Shown here one piece after another: positions 1-11,196 of a stretch of DNA of 64,000 bases. The notes beneath the pieces are model-generated. The model was given only the letters and a program-made list of their open reading frames with translations. It did no database searches and was not told the origin of the DNA. Position numbers and translations under genes: made by a program. The stretch comes from Lathyrus oleraceus (lineage: Eukaryota; Streptophyta; Magnoliopsida; Fabales; Fabaceae), in the NCBI RefSeq assembly GCF_024323335.1, contig NC_066585.1:177695149-177759148 (forward strand), written 5' to 3'. Position 1 is the first letter of the stretch. Every line of letters starts with the position of its first letter.

Positions 1-436
1 CGCCTGGATCTGGTTTTGTGAGGGGTGCCTTTACAAATGTTTAGCTAAAAAGGGGGAGAGAAATACAGTCCTGGGGTTGAGAATGTACCAGAAGCAAGCT
101 AACTGTGGTAGCAAACAGAAGTTGGTGTCAGGCACAAAATCCACCAACTGGGTATATCACTTATGTCTTGTGATCTGAGTTAAGAGGACAGTTGTGTCTT
201 GTGATCTGAGTTACATTATCTATGTACTCAGCATTACATATTCTTCCGGAAGCTCTCCTGTTGAGGGAAAGGGTTCTGGTACAACTGATCCATGTTCCTC
301 TACTTCCTCATGTACACCAACCTTGGTGTTTGTGGTGGTGGAGTCAATGACAGAGATGAAGAGCATACCCATAATGAGATGTTGTGTCCAGTGTAATGTT
401 TATTTGTTTTAGCTAAAATTTGCCAAAGGGGGAGAT
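1..436 (+). mobile_element. 3' internal end of a SIRE-like Ty1/copia element with polypurine tract
   Basis: This stretch ends in a purine-rich tract (AAAGGGGGAGAT, 425-436) directly before a TGTT LTR start, the arrangement of the polypurine tract that primes plus-strand DNA synthesis in SIRE/Maximus Ty1/copia elements. A second purine block (aaaaagggggagag) lies near 47-60. A 72-codon open frame begins at 194, but I see no recognisable domain and do not call it a gene. The rest of the element lies outside the window to the left. Confidence 0.65.
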
Positions 437-2320
437 TGTTAATACCTTAGGATTGGCATTAATTTTGTAAAATAAATAATGTAATCATCTCTGTTGTTTT
501 AATATGTTGGGTTGAAGAAGTTCAACATCTGGACCAACATGTCATGTACGATGTCACAACATCATGTCTGTGACATCGCACATGTGTAGAAAACTGAATT
601 AATTAATTCAGTATATATTTTGGGATTAGTAAGGATATTTGATGAATATCCTAACTCCCATGTGGAGGTCTTAAAGACTCAATCAGAATATATATAGGCT
701 CAAAATAAGGAGATATATATGGAGAGATTCTAGAATTGAAGACCTTGTTTGTAGCAGAAATTTTCTGCTGTATTTGTAACAGCAAAGAACAAGTTTGCTG
801 CGATTTCTGAAGGCCCAAATCAAGTTGGGTGATTAGGTTATAAATAGCACATTGTAACCTAGTTTTTGTAAGCCTCTTAGAATGAATTTGTAGGGGTGTG
901 TGTGAGGTAAACCTCCCAATCTGTGGGAAGGTTACCATGTGTTTCTCAGTGGTCAAAGCTGAGAGTATTTGTAACTCAAAGCCTGTAGGCAAGAGTGATT
1001 ATGTTCTTGAATGAAGTTGTGAAGCAAGTTCAAGGTGTGTTAACATTACATTGTATTTGTAGTGATAGGAATGGAAACTGGAGGTTTCTATCTAGGAGTT
1101 CCTAGGTATAGATTGCATTGGGTAGGGATTAAGTGAAGGGTTGTAAACGGGGGAGTTTAACTCTGAATTAATACTGCTGATAGTGGATCTTCTTCCTGGC
1201 TTGGTATGCCCCCAGACGTAGGTCGTGTTGAACTGAACTGGGTTAACAATTTCCTGTGTTTGTTTTCCTTCTGTATGTTATAATCCTTCTGCCATAACAC
1301 AGCTGGTATTCCAGTCTGCTTGTCAAGATGATAACAGACCTGGTACATAGCCTTCTGTTGAATGTCAATCAGAATGTCTTGACATTCATCATTGACAGCA
1401 TATACTGAATAATAGGCAAGTTGGCTTTTATGCTTCAGTTCAGTATATATTTAAGTCTGGCTTTCAAGTGGAAAACAGACCTGGCCAAAGGATCATTGTG
1501 AAACTGTCAAACTAGATGTCTAGACAGTTGTTCATGTATGCTGATACTGAATTAGAGACTGGTTGGTCTTGTACAGTACAGCAAATTTAGCACAGTCTGG
1601 TTTATTTTTGAACATAACAGAATCAGCATGCTGTATATGTTCTGACTGTCAAACTGAATGTTGTGACATTCATTCCTGACAGCATGTGCTAAAGTGTAGG
1701 ATGATTAGTTTTTCTGTTACAGCATTTTTCTCAGGCTATTCTTTAGGAATCCAACAGCTGAGCTAAAATCCAGGAAACCAACTACTACCCTACAATTAAT
1801 GAACCTAACAAATGGCCTATTTGTTAGCAATCTAATAAGTGGTAATTAGATTAATGTATTCAACCTTATTTCAGGAAATACAAGTAAAAGGCAAACATAC
1901 TGGAATAATGTAACAGATGATGTCCAAACCAATATTAAGACATCGTGCTGATAACTGTGTAGGAAAACAACAGAAGTGAGTGTTATGATGGATCTTTGCT
2001 GAGTTTGTATACCAGATGCACTGGACTAGAGGTTCCTTCCCTCAAGGGTGACATAGAAGGAGATGTCGTGACATATGTGAAAGAGTGCGTCAGTACAGGG
2101 TTTTTAATGTGTTAACTGTCTTGCTGTATTAGTTACAATGTTGGATCAGATGTCATGACTTGGAGTAGAACATCTGAATTCTGACTACGCCAGAATTTCA
2201 AGACTAACTATGTCATTCTCCACAAACACAATTATTATTCCTAAGTATCAACCTGGGAATTATTTGCATAAAGGTATATAGGTGGAAACATTAAAATAAG
2301 AAGGGATGAGAATACATTAT
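437..2320 (+). mobile_element. SIRE/Maximus-like LTR (3' LTR); right edge approximate
   Basis: The LTR begins TGTTAATACC at 437, immediately after the polypurine tract. It contains a TATA box at 839-846 and, near 1,185-1,250, the segment with 'cccccagacgtaggt' and 'gaactgggttaacaat' that I recognise from the 3' part of legume SIRE-type LTRs. Several inverted repeats built on ATGTC/GACAT occur (550-577, 1,371-1,387, 1,502-1,529, 1,662-1,677, 2,061-2,073). The right end and target duplication could not be fixed. Similar-looking sequence continues to about 2.3 kb, so the end is an estimate. Confidence 0.55.
839..846 (+). promoter_or_regulatory. TATA box of the SIRE-like LTR
   Basis: TATAAATA lies about 400 bp into the LTR, a plausible position for the LTR RNA polymerase II promoter. 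No start site can be measured from sequence alone. Confidence 0.45.
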
Positions 2321-2499
2321 ACATTAAATGGTGTAAAAATAGTAAGAATAGTACACAACATCATTTATAATCAACACATGTATACAATTCATAACATAGA
2401 CAAAATTAAGTATGCAATGCTTATTTCCTCTACTCCCATGCATATGGTACCAATCATTGGATATCAGAGGTATGTTACTGAGTGATCCTGAATATTTGA

Positions 2500-2606
2500 C
2501 CGAAGTCCTACAACACCATACCAAAGTCGTAAATCGCCAGATCAAAGTCAAAAATCACCAGACTGGGGTCGAAAGATCGCCAGACCAAGGTCGGAAAATC
2601 ACATGA
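2500..2606 (+). repeat. Short tandem repeat, unit about 21-22 bp
   Basis: About four degenerate units of the form 'caaagtcGtaaatcgccagac' follow one another, differing at a few bases each. There is no coding function that I can support. Confidence 0.55.
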
Positions 2607-2674
2607 CCGAACTACCATCCTAAATCAAATATATATGATGCATGATAATGATAAACAAATGCAAATATATTCAT

Positions 2675-3050
2675 CCAATCCTAGTTCTCACAAACCTATT
2701 GAAATAACAAGGCTCAATATTGGCTCTCACAAACCTAATATAATATCAAGGTTCAACAATGGTTCTCATAATTCTACTACAAAATGGATCAACACTGGTT
2801 CTCACGAACCTAATCCAACTCAAGGATCAACACTAGTTCTCATGAACCTACTACAAAGTCAAAGATTAACATTGGTCCTGGCGAACCTACTATAAAATCA
2901 ATGATCAAGAGTGGTTCTCATGAACCTAAATATAGAAACACTTCTTGATAAGCCTAACATTGGCTCATATGAGCCTCAACATATCAACACTTCCTGTCAA
3001 GGCTAAAGCTTTGGTTCCCCTCAAACCTAAACCATCAATATTCAACATTT
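2675..3050 (+). repeat. Minisatellite, about 39-bp unit with a GGTTC/GAACC dyad
   Basis: About nine degenerate units each begin with a short dyad followed by an AT-rich spacer. Clear dyads are GGTTC-tcac-GAACC (2,797-2,810), GGTTC-tcat-GAACC (2,913-2,926) and GGCTC-atat-GAGCC (2,962-2,975). The last differs on both arms while keeping pairing. The array lies next to the putative solo LTR at 3,425 and may belong to an older element. A 40-bp direct repeat (about 3,090-3,130 and 3,296-3,340) follows it. Confidence 0.6.
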
Positions 3051-3424
3051 CCTACTCAAGATGTGGCTATAAATTATATTGCTTATAAACAAACTAAACT
3101 CATGATTCACAATTTAGGTTACTCTTATACTTATCAAACATTACATTTTTAAAGTTACATTGCACAATTAGATATTTTAATTACTCATTCACATGATATG
3201 ATTTATAAAGAATAACCTTTAGAGTCATGAGAAAAACCCTATTTTTATCAAATATTTTTCAATTTCTCCAACTCTAACATACGAATAATACAACTCAAAT
3301 TATCAAACTCGTGATTCACAATTTAGGTTACCCTTAGAAGGGCAAGGGTTCAAGAAACCCTTGGATTAACTCAACTCAAATTATTTAAATCAATCTGAGG
3401 GTTACTATTAGGACTCTAAACTTT

Positions 3425-5295
3425 TGACTTAACTCTAAAATTGTCTCACTGTAATAAATAACATTACATACTCTAAAATGTCAAAACCTAACAGACTCAA
3501 TACAATTCTAAAATGCATAAACCAAAAGCTAAATGACCAAAGAAACAAACTAAAACGTCTAGAAAACACGAGAATTGAGAAATTAGGCACAAAAACCGAA
3601 AACTCGAAAACCCATAGAGATAGGGTCGCCAACCGCCGCCGTCGACCTGTCGACCATAATTTTTGTGTGGCTCGGCCGATCTGATTCGTGGCACACCGCC
3701 GCTTCCATCGATTTATTTTCAGCGGCGCGGCTCTGTCGCCTCTGCTTGACTTTCAGTCGTTTCTCGATTTTTAGCCGATTTTTTACTTTTCTCGACTTTT
3801 CAACACTTTTGAGATTTATTCAACTTATTTCGAATTATTGTAACTTATTGCGACTTATTCGACGTATTTTGACTTATTTCGACTTATTCCTCAATGTAAC
3901 AGTTTCGAAAACACATAAATTAACACATACGATTATACAACAATTTTCACGTCAAAGAGAATGAAATTTCAACACATATAACAATAATCACTCATGTTCA
4001 TTCATCAAATCATAGTAAAAATCAAAATCATACATACAACATAATCAGAGAGGTTTGCACAAACCTTCCTGTCTTAAGAACAAGCGATAAAAGAAAGGAA
4101 AAAAAGGGTTAAGGGAATCTCCATTATATATAAGCTTCAACACCCATTATAGAATAATCTCCCCCTTACCTTAATTATGCAGAAAATTTTTGAGCTTTTG
4201 GTGATGAGAGATCTATTATTCTCCTATCTTTCTTAGGGTTTGCCTCTTTTTCTCTCTTTTCTCCAAACTAACATGCATTGTCAAGCACAATAATAATAAT
4301 AATAATAACTAGGGGTGTTCGCGGTGCGGTTTGGGCAGTTTTGACGATAAAAATCATCTGAATCGCAAGAGAAAAAAGCATGCGGTTCGACTTGGTTTGG
4401 TTGACTTTTAGAAATAAAACCAAACCAAACCAAACCAAATCAATGCGGTTTGGATTGGTTCGGATTTTTACAATATTTTTATTTAGCCATACATACACCT
4501 ATAGAGAACAATGTAACTTTGTGTTTAGCCATTCATACATTAGTAAATAACATCAAAACTCATCATATTTAGAGAAAAACTTTTCATTCAATATACAAAA
4601 AATTAGATTAGAAAAAAGTGGAATAAAAAATATATATAAAATAGTAGCATAAAATAATATCAAAAATATTAAAATAAAACATAAAAAACATATGAGAAGA
4701 GATATTAGAGAAGATGAAGAAAAAAACATAAGAGATGCGAGATTGAGAAGAAATGTGCGATAAAAATGTAATTAGAAGATAAAAAAATAATATAAAATAT
4801 GAAAAAGAAAGAACAAAAGAGAGGACATATTCGAGTAGAAAAGGTGAAATGTACATGGCAAAGAAGACGAAAAGAATGTGCGGTACTACTAGGAGAGATT
4901 TAAGAAGGTTCAAATTGAAACCCTAAGTGTGAGTAAGAGAAAATCGTTTGTAATTGTAAGGTTATGACATACTAGGTTTGAGTTTTGCATTGGATGTGGG
5001 ATAAGTGAAGTTTATATGGTAACATAATGCGGTTTGGTTTGGTTTAGTTCGGTTTGCAAAATACAAACCGCAAACCAAACCAAACCGTGCGGTTTTGTTA
5101 AAAAATGACCCAAACGCATCCGAACCAAATGCGGTTTTTTGCGGTTTCGGGTTGGTTTGGTTTGCGGTTTTCTATTGGGTTGGTTTGGTTTTGAACACCC
5201 CTAATAATAACACTAAAGTTAAGGAAATCACTTAAACACAAAAAATACAATTATTAAAATAATAAAAATGCGAATAAAAAATTCGGGGTGTTACA
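3425..5295 (-). mobile_element. Probable solo LTR, minus strand, interrupted by a hAT element
   Basis: Read on the minus strand it starts TGTAACACCCC at 5,295 and ends ...GTTAAGTCA at 3,425. The flanking 5-mers are identical, acttt at 3,420-3,424 and acttt at 5,296-5,300. Without the hAT insertion and its duplication it is about 970 bp. A minus-strand TATATATAA lies near 4,124-4,132 and could be its promoter. No PBS or polypurine tract is visible, as expected for a solo LTR. A 5-bp match plus TG could occur by chance in a search this long, so the left edge is uncertain. The family is not identified beyond Ty3/gypsy-like LTR ends. Confidence 0.4.
4310..5203. mobile_element. Complete non-autonomous hAT-type DNA transposon (894 bp)
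   Basis: The ends are an 11-bp terminal inverted repeat, TAGGGGTGTTC at 4,310 and GAACACCCCTA ending at 5,203. An exact 8-bp target duplication, ataataac, flanks it (4,302-4,309 and 5,204-5,211). This TIR type and the 8-bp duplication are hallmarks of the hAT superfamily. Both subterminal regions are packed with GGTTTGG/CCAAACC motifs on opposite strands, typical of transposase-binding subterminal repeats. The interior is A-rich with one low-complexity minus-strand frame (4,608-4,913) and no transposase, so it must depend on an autonomous relative. Confidence 0.85.
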
Positions 5296-5300
5296 ACTTT

Positions 5301-6739
5301 CTCCTTTCCTTCTCTTCTAGCCCACCTGTGTCCTTCAGGGGGGTGACTATTATTCCTTTCCTCGTAGCCGGGCGAGGGAGGACAATGTTTGCACTCTCGA
5401 TGGCAATGAGATTTATGGGATTCTTCATGCCCTCTCCCTACTTCTGTGACCTCTTGTGAGGCTGCTTCTTAGACAAAGTGTTTACCGTTATTTTTGGTAA
5501 ATCAATTCACAAGTTTTCGTTCGCTTACAGTATTGAACTCGAAAAAAATCTAGGACATATTGTGTAAAAGATTTGAGAAAATGCGTTTGGGCTTTGAATG
5601 TTTATGTTTGAAAGGTGAGAATTTAAATAATAAACTCTAAACTAGGATAATGCAGAAATGCTTTGAAAATAAGGAATAAAAAAGAACATAAAATCATTCA
5701 AGTAAATGCTTCAAATTTAAAGAATTAAAAGAAGGACTCAAATTCATACATCTTCTCACAAACTATGTTCTCTCTATGACTTGGATACTTAAGTTCTATA
5801 GATAATACTCAATGAATTTTGTGACCCTTGTTTACATGACTAAACTCATCTCTTATACTATTACAATGTTAACTAACAATAGTGGTTATCTTCGGAGAAA
5901 TCGACATGTACTCCCTTATGCAAGCTCCAGCCTTCTAATCTGCTTCCATGTGTCTTTGACATTTGAACTATTTTGAATTTCTCTTGTTGTTTCAAATTGT
6001 CTTTTAAATCTCCCAGTTGCTTCTTGTTAAATGTTTCCTCTGTCGAACCTTGGAGTATAACATCGAAATGCTTAGCTAATTGTACTTAGCATGTGAGTTT
6101 ATTTCATCTCCACTTCTATCAAATATACTAAATCACCATAAACCTTTTCGAGATTATGAACATGTTTAGAAGAGAGAGTGGTCCTAATCTTGTGGATTTG
6201 TTCCTGAGATTCTTCCGAACCACGCTTGGAAGGTCTCCAAGTTATCTAAAACCTTGAACTCAAAAGTAGACTAAGTCCCAAAACATTTGATAAGTGATTC
6301 AAACTCACCCCTTTAATCGAAGTTATCAAAACGTCAAAACCATAGCTAGGTTATTTTATACTTAGTAATCTCAGAAATACTATACCAAAATTCTCAGGCT
6401 AACAGATGCTCCCCAAAAATGCCACTTTTGATCATATGCACCAGATGGAAGAAAGGTGACATTTTTAGTAACTATTTGACACTGCTCAAGGTGTTTGGCA
6501 TATGTCATAGTCATCATGACCACTTTACCAAACCGCCACATCATTAAACGTGCATGCGCGTATCCTTCATTACTATGATTTCCTAGGTCAGCGTGGGCCA
6601 CAAGATTAAATCACAATAAATTAATAATTTAATTGATTTTTAAATTGGAAAAATCAAGCGTCATTTGTCCAGATTCAAGAGAGACACTGAAATGTTTTCT
6701 TCCACTATATATACTAAGGAAGGTATATTATGTTCATAT
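5301..6739. other. Gene-free stretch, nothing recognised
   Basis: I see no intact coding sequence, tandem array or transposon end here. A 63-codon plus-strand frame (5,268-5,459) overlaps the solo LTR edge and shows no known domain. The segment from about 6,380 to 6,740 may be leader sequence of the decayed copia element that follows. Base composition is AT-rich throughout. Confidence 0.4.
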
Positions 6740-7589
6740 AGACAATACTAAGGAAGGAGGATCAATCAATAGACCACATGTCTTGGATGGTACCAATTAT
6801 GATTATTGTAAAGCAAAAATTATTTCTTTTCTTAAATCCATGGACAACAAAACATGGAAGGCTATAATAAAAGGTTGGAAACACTAAGTGTATACCTCCT
6901 AAGATGGAACATCAATCTTAATGCCAGAAGTTGAGTGCTCTAATGCTGAAGATGGAGAAGCTCTTAGAAACTCTAAAACCTTGAAATCTATTTTCAATGG
7001 TGTGGACAAGAACATGTTTAGATTAATAAACACATGTATTAAAGCCAAATAGGCTTGTGAGATCCTCAAATCTGCACATGAAGGCATATCCGAAGTTTGT
7101 ATTCAAGGTTACAACTTCTAACAACCAAATTTGAGAATCTTAAAATGAAAGAAGATGAATCCATCTATGAGTTCAACATTCGCCTTTGTGACATAGCCAA
7201 CACATTTTTTTGCTATGAGGGAATATATTTGAAGAAAAGTTGGTCAGAAAAATCCTCAGATTACTACCTAAGAAGTTTGATATGCAGGTTATAACTATTG
7301 AAGAAGCCTAAGACTTAAGCAACATCAAAGTTTATGAACTCATTGGTTATCTCCAAACCTTTGAGATGGCTATAAATCACAGGTTTGAAAAGAATAATAA
7401 GGATATAGCATTTTTATCCAACTCTTAAGAAAATAAAGATCAGGATACTTAAGAAAGTCTCTCAGATGTTATAGTTTTCCTTGGTAGAAAGCTTAACAAA
7501 TCCTTGAAGATACTGGACAAAAGATCGAGGACAAATGTCGAAGATAAAGGGTCAGACAACTTCAAGAACATTGGTCCCCAACACATGCG
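6740..7589 (+). pseudogene. gag: Ty1/copia (SIRE-type) gag, decayed and truncated
   Basis: Plus-strand reading gives the gag motif series of SIRE-type copia elements: HVLDGTNYDY, FLKSMDNKTWKAIIKGWK, IFNGVDKNMFRLINTC, LQLLTTKFENLKMKEDESI and ELIGYLQTFEMAI in order. Gag would form the particle that packages element RNA in the cytoplasm. The reading frame is broken by several stops and shifts (for example after 6,887, near 7,050, and near 7,300), so no protein can be made. The gene is cut at 7,590 by the Ogre-like LTR. No zinc knuckle, protease or reverse transcriptase follows, and the continuation is not seen downstream of the Ogre element. The cysteine in NYDYCKA replaces the tryptophan I expect there. 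Confidence 0.75.
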
Positions 7590-8367
7590 TGTCATACCCC
7601 AAAATTTACCCTACTTTTTTATTCAATTCTCCTGGCTTATGGTTTTGTTCATTTGCATACTTTTTTCTATTTGATCATGCATATGGTAACAAATTTAGGC
7701 CAAAGATTCGGTGATAATGGATTTAATCGGTTTAATTGGATTTTCGAGTTGGATATTATTTGGTAATTATTCGGGTTTATTTTCCATATTACTTATGATG
7801 GTGATAATCTATTTATTTGAGATTCATGGTTATCATGGGAAATTTAAATGATCATCACTTAATTCGGAGGTTTGCTTGGATTCAAAGGAAAGGGCAAAGT
7901 TGGAATAAAAGGAAGATTTCATTCATTTATTGGAAAATACCAATTCTCAAAAGTACTAAAAGTCATTGGTTAAGCCATAAAAAATTCTAGCCAAAAGTGG
8001 TAGAAAAGTCAAGGCAAAAGTATTCAAATTCAAGTTAATTACTAGTGACAATTTGCCTTATATTCCAACTTGGTACTTTTGTTAAACTCCAACACCATTG
8101 GTCTCTAACTACCTCATTCCTCACAATCATTCAATTACACAATTAACCCTTAACTACCATAACTTCCAAACTAACACAAAACTTCCAAACAAACACAAAT
8201 TCTAACTTCCATTTTCAATCCAATTTTCCTTCAATCCTAACCATTCTTAACAGTTAATCCAAGGGTTGAAATTAGTGATCTGCAATTAATAATTAAACTA
8301 ATTTCTAACCATTGATAAACTCATTACTTGATTCCCAATCCAAGGGTGTCCATTCACTTGCAAAGTC

Positions 8368-8377
8368 TATATAAATA
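8368..8377 (+). promoter_or_regulatory. TATA box of the Ogre-like 5' LTR
   Basis: TATATAAATA lies about 780 bp into the LTR. The same position is kept in the 3' LTR (48,793-48,800) and in the inverted solo LTR (minus strand, about 42,388-42,395), supporting a real promoter that divides U3 from R. Confidence 0.6.
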
Positions 8378-8530
8378 TGTTATTTCTCACATTTTGGGGG
8401 ATAGCTAAGATAACTAACCTAACATAGAAAATTCATAATTAACTACTATTTTCCACCATTTTTTCCTCTCAAATTCTCTCTTCTCTCTCAATTCATCTTC
8501 TCCCTCACCATCGCCAAAGTCCATCTTCAT

Positions 8531-8568
8531 CACCATTTAGAACTTCACGTTGTAGTTCTAAAATGGTG
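8531..8568 (+). promoter_or_regulatory. Leader hairpin containing the ATG of the small LTR ORF
   Basis: CACCATTTAGAACT (8,531-8,544) pairs with AGTTCTAAAATGGTG (8,554-8,568) across a 9-nt loop, with one bulged base. The ATG at 8,563 lies in the 3' arm. The same structure is at 48,943-48,980. In the inverted solo LTR (42,190-42,227) the stem carries a C-G to T-A exchange. It lies about 160 nt downstream of the TATA box, so it should be in the RNA leader. Confidence 0.5.
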
Positions 8569-8790
8569 GAACTTAGCCACAATCCAACTTCAACAAATCA
8601 TCAATCAACAATTCAAGAATTATCATCAAAAATCATCCATCAACAATATCTATATTATCATCAACAATCATCATCTAAAGTTTATCAAGTTTCATCAATA
8701 ATCATCATCCAAAATTCATCAATTCAAGCTTATTCATCAATATTCTATATTCAAGATTCATCTTCTACATTCATGCATCATAAAAAATAA
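8563..8790 (+). CDS. 75-aa small ORF in the Ogre LTR leader, function unknown
   Basis: The ORF begins MVELSHNPTSTNHQ and is rich in Ser, Gln, Ile and Tyr. Much of the nucleotide sequence is a degenerate 'atcatcaacaatcatc' repeat, so low complexity alone could keep the frame open. However, the 3' LTR copy at 48,975-49,202 has the same length with 66 of 75 residues identical and no gaps, and the ATG sits in a conserved hairpin. In the inverted solo LTR the frame stops after seven codons, which argues against strict selection. No signal peptide, membrane segment or known domain is visible. It may be a leader ORF that affects translation of the element RNA, or not be translated at all. Confidence 0.35.
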   Translation: MVELSHNPTSTNHQSTIQELSSKIIHQQYLYYHQQSSSKVYQVSSIIIIQNSSIQAYSSIFYIQDSSSTFMHHKK

Positions 8791-11095
8791 TCATCAAGCT
8801 TGTAAGTCAATTGAATTAAAGGAGTTTATGCTTGAAGTTTTCCATCTTTCTCTTTGACACTCTGATTTTCAACAACAACGCAAACCTCCGCTTCGTCGGT
8901 AATCCTTTATCTATCTGCATCCTTACCATGAGTTATTGGATGTTTTTTTATTGATTAATTTAATCTACTGTTTTGGAATTGCTTATCGGATTAACCACCT
9001 ATTTTGGCATAAGACACATAAGTTTAAAAATAGTGTTTTTTTAATTCTTAACTATTAAAAACATGTGAATATATCATTAGAATTGATTTTGCGCGCTGGT
9101 CGTGGATATATAATTAGTTTTTCGTTCTGATGTTTATTTTAACCGAACATACGTATTCTTTAATCGAATTTCTCGTCTACTTTTATTATTTTTTTGGTAT
9201 AATTCGTAGTTTGTTTCACAATTTACAAAATATATTTGATTTCTTTGTAAAACTATAATTTCAACGATATATTAACTCGTCGAATTCAGTTCTTTTGACC
9301 GTTATCATAAACTTATTCAAAATTGGTATTTTTTCCTTTTTTTTTTTTACTATGCGTTTCTGGTATTCTGTATCGTACTAATATATAATCACTACTGTAT
9401 CATTATTATATTATTTTATTTTATTTTATTTTAATTACTATTATAGTGTGTATACTGTAGTATCCACGTGATAACTAGTTACCAAAATCAAATTAAAATT
9501 TTTCTAAACTATAATTTTTCATAATGAACCTTCATGTGAATCATGTTGTTGGAATTAAACCAAAGTTTGATTATAAAGTTGATGAAAATGAGAATCAAGG
9601 GACAATAAAGCCAACCAACATTAACCAGTGCACACTTGGAACAAAAATTTCCAATTTGTTTGACTTGGTTAATTTGGTTTCGCATAACCTCAATTCTAAG
9701 TGATTGGTGTTATATCTCATTGTATATGTTAACTATGTTAACTGCTACTTCGCTCTTCTATTTATTTATTTTACTATACTATATTGACACTTAATTGCAT
9801 AGAATAACTTTTTTTATCGCATCATATTTTCCTAATTACTACTACTAGTTTACTCTTATTTATTTGATTAGGTTTAAAGTTTGCTATATGTCCAATTTAA
9901 TTAATAAAATAATACCATATGCCAATTTTAGACTAGTAAATAGAATAAACTTTTAGAAATAATCATATACATTATATACAAAAATTATGATAGTTAATCT
10001 AGTTTTGTAATAAAAATATGATTTCAATTCTCTTAATTAATTAGGATTAGGTTGATTAATTTTAGGATTAAATTCATAAATTATGTTTAATTTTCATAAT
10101 TATAGTTAGATTAGAATTAGTTAAAAAAATCATAATTTCGTGACATCAATCTTATTTTCTTTTCTGTTCTCTCGATTCAAAAATCTATAAGAATCATGAT
10201 GGTTATTTCGTAACTTGGATTATTGTTGACATATCTTAGTTTTTTCCCCTTGATTGATTAGATAATTTAATCAAACACATTTTGATCAATTAATTAGATT
10301 AATGACTTTAGTTACTTCTTTCATGAATAATACGCATGTTCCCTTAGCTTAGAATTTGTGTAGATGTAATCTGACTGATTAATCTATTAGATTGTATGTA
10401 ATTCAACTGATCTTTCTCATTCCCACTGATTGTGTGGATCAAAGTTTACTTTGATCAACTAAGCCTTTGCATTGTGCTAATTTTCCAAATCTGTTCAAGT
10501 GATCAAAAGATCCTTGATCACTTGATAGGACATGTCACTTGTGTTCAAGTTGTACTGGATCTCAGGAGCTCAAGACCTCAAAATTCAAACTCAAGCTTCA
10601 AGACTTCAAGTCAGTACAAGGAAATCACATTGCAGACAGAGTATTCACCTCTATTCATAGACTTTAGTACAACTCGAATCAAATGATTGTCAAGTCTCTT
10701 CCCACAACAAGCAACACTGCATCATCAGAATCAACAGTGAGAATCTTATATCAGCACTTGTTAATCATGATCAGAGTTACATGCCATGAGCCTTAAGTAA
10801 CGAAGAATGGTGAGAGGGAGCATTCCTAGACTTGTCTAGAGTATCTTTGAGTATGGGACGAATGGCCCAGTTGCTCAAATTATTCGCCTTCATTCATAGA
10901 CTTTAGTGCAATTCGAATCATGTAATTGACAAGTCTTCTTTAGGCAAGCACATCAATAAGTCAACACTCCGATATTGCACTACCATTGCTTCAATTATAC
11001 TCTCCTTTTTGGATCCAGTGTCATACTCCCCTCCTTGATGTCCATATATCTTTTGGGTCACACACCATCTCCTAATCAATTGCTTCATGTTTTGC

Positions 11096-11196
11096 CTATA
11101 CAGTTACAGACTTTGGAATCTTCTTTCCTTTGCCTATACAATTATAGACTTTGACATTCTTTTTCCTTGCCCTATATGGTCACAGACTATGGTAAG
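11096..11196 (+). repeat. Dyad minisatellite, left part (about 3 units)
   Basis: Units of about 37-40 bp contain 'agttacagactttgg'-type cores at about 11,100, 11,140 and 11,180. The array resumes at 35,819 after the SIRE-like insertion, so one continuous array was split. Confidence 0.65.

Larger units (their letters stand above)
7590..11196 (+). mobile_element. Ogre-like 5' LTR, part 1 of 3
   Basis: This part holds the LTR start, the TATA box (8,368-8,377), the leader hairpin with a 75-codon ORF (8,531-8,790), AT-rich sequence (8,900-10,400), a partial tandem duplication containing 'catagactttagt' (near 10,655 and 10,895), and the first three units of the dyad minisatellite (from 11,096). 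It is cut by the SIRE-like insertion. Part 2 is 35,804-37,806 and part 3 is 43,163-43,603. Colinear relatives are the 3' LTR at 48,016 and, inverted, the solo LTR ending at 43,162. Confidence 0.8.

Noticed and set aside
4608..4913. 101-codon hydrophobic minus-strand frame inside the hAT element
   Set aside because: It is a translation of A/T-rich low-complexity DNA (long Phe/Ile/Leu runs) with no domain.
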